A program made the position numbers and the translations under genes. 44,099 nucleotides of DNA from Bacteroidia bacterium (GTDB taxonomy: Bacteria > Bacteroidota > Bacteroidia > Chitinophagales > BACL12): the NCBI GenBank assembly GCA_030432405.1, contig JAUIHG010000007.1, positions 1 to 44,099 on the forward strand, given 5' to 3'. Positions 40,473-44,099 of this stretch are shown here, in pieces. The stretch's first letter is position 1. Every line of letters starts with the position of its first letter. The notes beneath the pieces are model-generated. The model was not told where the DNA came from and did not search any database. It was given only the letters and a program-made list of their open reading frames with translations.

Positions 40473-42821
40473 TTAACGCAACAGCGCCACCAACCGCTCG
40501 ATTTCCGCGCGGTTGTGCGGCAGCTCCACCGCCGCGGCGATGTCCCGCACTTCACGGTCGGTGAGGTGCAGGCTGACCGAGGCCTTTTCCTGGGCCTGGC
40601 TGGGCAGGTATTCCAGGGTTACCACATCCAGGCGGCCGCCGAGGGCCTCCGCGGCATAATCGATGAGGAAGTCCTGCTGGTAGTCCTGGATTTCGCTCCA
40701 GTTGGAAAAAAGGTTGCCTACGGGGCTGAAGAGTTTTTCCAGGAAGGTCTGCCCCCGGTAATCGGCGATGGGCTCAAACTGCTCGTGCCCGCGGAATTCC
40801 ACGATGACCACACCCGACGTATTGGCGCGGATCCAATCCTTGAAATTGTGCACAAAACGGGTGGAGACCGTCAGACCAAAATTGTCCCGCAGGCCCGCGT
40901 CCATGACTTCCGTGAGGGGGTCGGAAGGCAGCGCGGCATTGGGCAGGATGTAGGGGAAGGTGGCGTTCATGCGCAGCGCCGAGCCCATCCGCAGGCTGTC
41001 GGCGGATTGGGCGCGGAAAAAGGCGCGAAAATCCACCCCGTCCACCTGCGGCAGGCGGATGGCCGCGCTGGCGTTTTCCGGGCGGCACAACCAGGAGACC
41101 GGCTGGGGGCTGATGAACAACCGGCGGCCGTCGTTGATGATGGTCGGGCTGAGCACCAGGGCCGGAATCTCCTGGCGGTATTCGGCCTCCGCAAAGGCCG
41201 AAATGGGATGGTCCAGCGCGCCCTGCGTGTGTTCGTGCAGGATGCGTTCAAACACGTAGGCGCGGTCCTTGCGGTAGCGTTGCCCCGCCGTTTCAAAGCG
41301 CTGCCAGGGCACAAAAAGGTCGTTGACCACCACCGTAAATCCCACCGGATTGAGGATGTCCCTGGCCATGGCCAGGCGCGCCTCCGGCGAAGCACTCGGC
41401 GGCAACAGCGTATCCCGCTTTGGCCGGCAGAGCTCCCGGTACCAGGCCAGGCCGAGCATGCCCCCGGAGGCACCGGAAAGCAGGAAGCTGCGGTCCATCA
41501 GCTGGGGCCCTGCCCGGCGGCCCGAGGTGCTGCCCGGTGGGGCGGAGCCGGGCGTGCGGGCCGACAGCATCCGGGTGGATGCGCCGGCAGGCGAAAGGCC
41601 GCTCGGCGGTGTTCCTGGGGGAAGCGCGAGCATGCTGTCGATGTACTGCATGGCCCGGGTGGCAAAGAAGCCCGCCCGCAGGCCGCCGCCACTGGCGTTG
41701 AGCAGCACCAGTTTGGGTTTGCGGGGGTTGTCGGGATGCAGCCGCTGCTGTTTGTCCGCCCAGCGGTCCAGCATGTGCTGCCAATGGGCGCGGTCCGCGG
41801 CCCGGTGCTTGGGGCTGCTCAGGGCGATGAGCGTGTCGAGGGTATAGGGCGCCGCCGGAACGGTATAGTCCAGGCCGTAGGCGGCATTGCGGTTCTGGAA
41901 GAGTTCCTGCTGCATGAGCAGGTTCAGGGCCAGGATGAGGACGATGTACAGCGCCGCACGCCAGCCCCGGATCCAATAACTGAACGCGCCGGACAGGGCC
42001 AGCAAGACCCCAAACAGCACCAGGATGGAAGCGCCGGCCGGGAGGCGCAAAAAGGGCACATCAATGCCCAGGGCCAGGCCGAAGAGGATGGCCAGGCCCG
42101 CGATCTCGATAAAGACCGCGTTGCCATGGTGCTGGCGGTAAACGCGCTGGATGAGCGCGATGTCGTAGTGTTCCACCGAGCGCACAATGCGCGGCCGCAG
42201 ACCGAGGCTGAAATAGGTGTCCACCCGCCATGCGTAAAGGTTGGTGCGGGGCTGCTGGCCGTCGGCGTCCATGTGAACGGCCACCGGATCGTCATCGCGG
42301 CGCAAGCCGAGAATCTGCCAGATGTCTTTGTTGGTCTGGAAAAAATACGTGCCGGTCAACAGCACCATGACCGCCATGCCCGTGAACAGGCCGAGCACCT
42401 GGGCGGCGATCAATTGCCAATCCGTGAATTCCGCGTCCCGCTGGAAGGCCACCAGGTGCACGGCGTACAGGGTCAAGAAGGCCACCGGGATGATGGCGTT
42501 GTTGAGCATGAAGACCATGAACGGCCGGTGCAGCGTGGCCAAAAAGGGAAAACGGTGCGCGTGCAGGATGTAGGCCGTGATGTTCCAGGTCATCGTAAAG
42601 GCGCCGAGGGCTGCGCCGATGATGCCGAAACTCAAAAAGTCCACCTCGCCCAGATACTCCGGGTCCAAAAACAGGTAGTTCACCCCGTAGTGCTGCCCCC
42701 AGACGCTGGTGACCAGCAAGGCGAGCATCACCCAGAAAAGCAACAGGAAGTGGTGCTTTTTGAGGTGCAGCAGGAGCAGCTGGACCGGGAAGGCGTATAA
42801 AAGGCCCTGGAGGCGGTTCAC
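40473..42821 (-). CDS. Patatin-like phospholipase with N-terminal membrane domain
   Basis: A 782-residue protein. The first 340 residues hold about eight to nine hydrophobic helices. The C-terminal patatin domain starts near 365: oxyanion segment NASGGGLRAGF (near 377), nucleophile elbow GASGG (Ser near 450; G-x-S-x-G), and the catalytic Asp in VMDAGLRDN (near 639; D-x-G). The Ser-Asp dyad is therefore complete. Between oxyanion loop and nucleophile is a Pro/Ser/Gly-rich stretch (41500-41640), unusual for the fold. The start is a GTG at 42821; a TAATTTCC -7-like motif lies 7 nt upstream. It probably hydrolyses lipid acyl chains at the membrane; substrate unknown. It is convergent with rlmD (16 bp apart). 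Confidence 0.88.
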   Translation of the reverse strand: MNRLQGLLYAFPVQLLLLHLKKHHFLLLFWVMLALLVTSVWGQHYGVNYLFLDPEYLGEVDFLSFGIIGAALGAFTMTWNITAYILHAHRFPFLATLHRPFMVFMLNNAIIPVAFLTLYAVHLVAFQRDAEFTDWQLIAAQVLGLFTGMAVMVLLTGTYFFQTNKDIWQILGLRRDDDPVAVHMDADGQQPRTNLYAWRVDTYFSLGLRPRIVRSVEHYDIALIQRVYRQHHGNAVFIEIAGLAILFGLALGIDVPFLRLPAGASILVLFGVLLALSGAFSYWIRGWRAALYIVLILALNLLMQQELFQNRNAAYGLDYTVPAAPYTLDTLIALSSPKHRAADRAHWQHMLDRWADKQQRLHPDNPRKPKLVLLNASGGGLRAGFFATRAMQYIDSMLALPPGTPPSGLSPAGASTRMLSARTPGSAPPGSTSGRRAGPQLMDRSFLLSGASGGMLGLAWYRELCRPKRDTLLPPSASPEARLAMARDILNPVGFTVVVNDLFVPWQRFETAGQRYRKDRAYVFERILHEHTQGALDHPISAFAEAEYRQEIPALVLSPTIINDGRRLFISPQPVSWLCRPENASAAIRLPQVDGVDFRAFFRAQSADSLRMGSALRMNATFPYILPNAALPSDPLTEVMDAGLRDNFGLTVSTRFVHNFKDWIRANTSGVVIVEFRGHEQFEPIADYRGQTFLEKLFSPVGNLFSNWSEIQDYQQDFLIDYAAEALGGRLDVVTLEYLPSQAQEKASVSLHLTDREVRDIAAAVELPHNRAEIERLVALLR

Positions 42822-42828
42822 GGGTGCG

Positions 42829-42836
42829 GGAAATTA
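42829..42836 (-). promoter_or_regulatory. Start-proximal -7-like element TAATTTCC before the patatin gene
   Basis: On the minus strand TAATTTCC is followed by 7 nt and the GTG start at 42821. It has the TA and TTT positions of the -7 consensus but not the final TG. No -33 TTG is evident. The 7-nt spacing equals that at 794-801 and 9864-9871. Confidence 0.22.
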
Positions 42837-42929
42837 GCGGATAAGCGCGGGTTGGTGCAGGGTGCCCTGGGCATCAAAGCGGGCAACGCAATTCGGCCCC
42901 CTGGAGGACCTTTGTCCAAAGCCCATGCC

Positions 42930-43349
42930 ATGTTGGACCAAACGTCGGCGCCCAGCCCGCCCTATTACGCCGTCATCTTTACCCGCATACGTCCGGCGGA
43001 GGGTTCCGGGTTCGCCCGTACGGGCGAAGGCGGGGAAAATCCAGTCCACACCCCGCATGCTGCGGACCTGCCCGATTATCGGGAAACCGCCGAACGGATG
43101 CTGCAGCTGGCCGAAGGGCAGGATGGATACCTGGGCATGGATGCTGTGGCTGACGCCTCCGGCGAAGGCATCACGATCAGCTACTGGCGCGACGAGCAGG
43201 CCATCCGCGCCTGGCGTCAGCATGCCGAACACCGGGTGGCCCAGGCCCATGGCCGGAACCACTGGTACCGGTGGTGGAGGGTTCGGGTGGCCAAGGTGGA
43301 GCGGGAATACGCCTCCATGCCGCAAGCGGCCGACCCTCATTCCTCGTAA
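42930..43349 (+). CDS. ABM-domain (antibiotic biosynthesis monooxygenase-like) protein with repeat-encoded insertion
   Basis: A 139-residue protein from the ATG at 42930; the frame is open further upstream but the conserved part begins only at PYYAVIFTRIRP. The ABM fold is recognised from YYAVIFT (12-18), AERMLQLAEGQDGYLGMDA (54-72), GITISYWRDEQAIRAWRQH (80-98) and WYRWWRVRVAKVEREY (112-127). Relatives go from FTSVRT almost directly to YxxMAERM; here about 22 extra residues (24-46) intervene, and they contain GFARTGEG, encoded by the 24-bp palindromic repeat. The family includes small haem-degrading or quinone-forming enzymes and many of unknown activity; none can be chosen. Its 3' end overlaps the convergent beta-helix gene by 13 bp. 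Confidence 0.82.
   Translation: MLDQTSAPSPPYYAVIFTRIRPAEGSGFARTGEGGENPVHTPHAADLPDYRETAERMLQLAEGQDGYLGMDAVADASGEGITISYWRDEQAIRAWRQHAEHRVAQAHGRNHWYRWWRVRVAKVEREYASMPQAADPHSS
43008..43031 (+). repeat. 24-bp palindrome-cored dispersed repeat, intragenic copy
   Basis: The core TTCGCCCGTACGGGCGAA is at 43011-43028, flanked by GGG and GGC exactly as in the copy at 9632-9655 (which is on the opposite strand). It is in frame and encodes GFARTGEG in the ABM-domain protein. Confidence 0.78.
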
Positions 43350-44098
43350 CCGGACTCCAGCGCACCCAGGTCGGGGAGCGTTCCGGCAAAGGGCCGCACA
43401 TTGCCCGCCAGGTCCGGGCTGATGCCCAGGCTAAGCCCCGCGTCAATGGCCGGGGAGCCTTCCAACAGGTTGTAATTGCGGGCCGCCTGATCGGCGAAAC
43501 GCGCGTCCTCGCGGAAGATGCAATCCACCGCATTGAGCGTGTCCAACGATATGCGCGTGCGCAACAGGCAATGGTCAAAGCGGTGGTTGAAGTCCACGCC
43601 ATCTTCGATGCCCACCGCGATCTCCTGCTGCCGCACGATGTTGCCTTCCACGATGCTGTTGCGGAATTCGGCTTGTTCCAGTGCGGCAGGCACAATCAGG
43701 TCGGCTCCGGTGACCGGATCGGGGAAGGTGAAAAAGTTGGCCAGGGCCAGAACGGGCGTCTGATGGTTGAGCGCCACCGAGCCGTAATTGGCCAGCGTGG
43801 CGTGCCGGAAATCGTAACGGCCGCCCATCAACAGTGCGGCGTTGGAGGCCCCACAGTTGTAGATCAGCAGGTTTTCCGCGCTGATGTCCGAACGCAGGCT
43901 GAAAATGCCGTTGCCCTGGACGTCCTGGATGGTGACGTTTTCCAGACGGACCTGCGGCATATTGGTGGCGGCAAAATCGCTGAGCTCCGCGCTCTTGGAA
44001 AAACCCGCCAGGATGCCTTCGATGCTGTTTTTGAGCACCAGGTGGCGGATCTCGTTGCCGGTGCTCCCGCGCAGGAAAAAGATGCCGGGCCACTGACC
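43337..44098 (-). CDS. Right-handed parallel beta-helix repeat protein, C-terminal part (truncated by window edge)
   Basis: The frame is open to the right edge, so only the C-terminal 253 residues are seen. It begins GQWPGIFFLRGSTGNEIRHL and continues with short beta-strand repeats containing asparagine and small hydrophobic residues (LENVTIQDVQGNGIFSL, AENLLIYNCGASNAALLMGG, FRHATLANYG, AEFRNSIVEGNIV). These are typical of pectate-lyase-fold repeats. The C-terminus ends with YNLLEGSPAIDAGLSLG and DLGALESGYEE, a tail common in Bacteroidota surface proteins that carry such repeats (choice-of-anchor-type). No sorting domain follows. It is probably exported; the N-terminus with a signal peptide would lie outside the window. 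Its stop overlaps the ABM gene by 13 bp. Confidence 0.82.
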   Translation of the reverse strand, partial: GQWPGIFFLRGSTGNEIRHLVLKNSIEGILAGFSKSAELSDFAATNMPQVRLENVTIQDVQGNGIFSLRSDISAENLLIYNCGASNAALLMGGRYDFRHATLANYGSVALNHQTPVLALANFFTFPDPVTGADLIVPAALEQAEFRNSIVEGNIVRQQEIAVGIEDGVDFNHRFDHCLLRTRISLDTLNAVDCIFREDARFADQAARNYNLLEGSPAIDAGLSLGISPDLAGNVRPFAGTLPDLGALESGYEE

Positions 44099-44099
44099 G

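Noticed and set aside
1..44099. tRNA, rRNA, CRISPR, transposase or prophage genes
   Set aside because: I looked for T-loop and CCA patterns, regularly spaced repeats and DDE or integrase motifs, and found none.

Overview
The window reads as a chromosomal segment of a GC-rich (roughly 60 %) member of the Bacteroidota, probably an uncultured Flavobacteriales- or Saprospirales-like lineage. The evidence is the type IX secretion (T9SS) sorting domains on three secreted proteins, promoters of the Bacteroidota form TTG-N17-19-TAnnTTTG, little visible Shine-Dalgarno sequence, paired OmpA/thrombospondin-3 outer-membrane proteins, a two-subunit 2-oxoacid:ferredoxin oxidoreductase, and a long PurF paralogue beginning SDPIKHECGI. 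I see no rRNA, tRNA, CRISPR array, transposase or phage gene. Gene density is high, and most of the 32 predicted coding regions lie on the minus strand.

Layout: (1) 1-3844, plus strand: tail of an unknown gene, then three glycosyltransferases (DPM1-like GT2, cellulose-synthase-like membrane GT2, GT-C/GT87-like), closed by a bidirectional terminator. (2) 3960-9617, minus: two tandem OmpA-family proteins and a T9SS type-B cargo protein with SprB repeats. (3) 9879-16701: ABC-F ATPase (plus), then on minus an ABC exporter coupled to an AI-2E/PerM permease, a TIGR04282-type transferase and a DUF547 protein. (4) 16691-21337: a secreted propeller protein and a lysyl-oxidase-domain protein (minus, both with T9SS type-A-like tails), then a lipoprotein esterase (plus). 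(5) 21346-26865, minus: korA-korB and a PurF-family amidotransferase, separated by about 410 bp of hairpin-rich noncoding DNA. (6) 27141-30093: an Lrp/AsnC regulator divergent from a PLP trans-sulfuration enzyme, and a zinc-ribbon methyltransferase. (7) 30172-38853, minus: an RsbU-RsbV-RsbW-like partner-switching set (phosphatase, STAS protein, kinase), then three SurA/PpiC-type periplasmic folding proteins and a MoxR ATPase. (8) 39026-44098: RlmD, a membrane patatin, an ABM-domain protein, and the truncated end of a beta-helix protein.

The envelope dominates: outer-membrane anchoring, periplasmic chaperones and T9SS cargo are all present, although no T9SS machinery gene is. The most unusual signal is a short dispersed palindrome. 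A 24-bp repeat with core TTCGCCCGTACGGGCGAA occurs once in a leader region (9632-9655) and once in frame inside the ABM-domain gene (43008-43031), where it encodes GFARTGEG in an apparent insertion. By eye, 14 exact TTCGCC-N3-9-GGCGAA hairpins are scattered through the window, three of them in the little intergenic DNA available or in leaders; some of the coding ones are explained by protein conservation. Other points to check are a bacterial lysyl oxidase that keeps all copper and cofactor residues, a partner-switching module in a phylum without a classical sigma-B, and -7 promoter elements placed 4-10 nt before several start codons, suggesting leaderless mRNAs.
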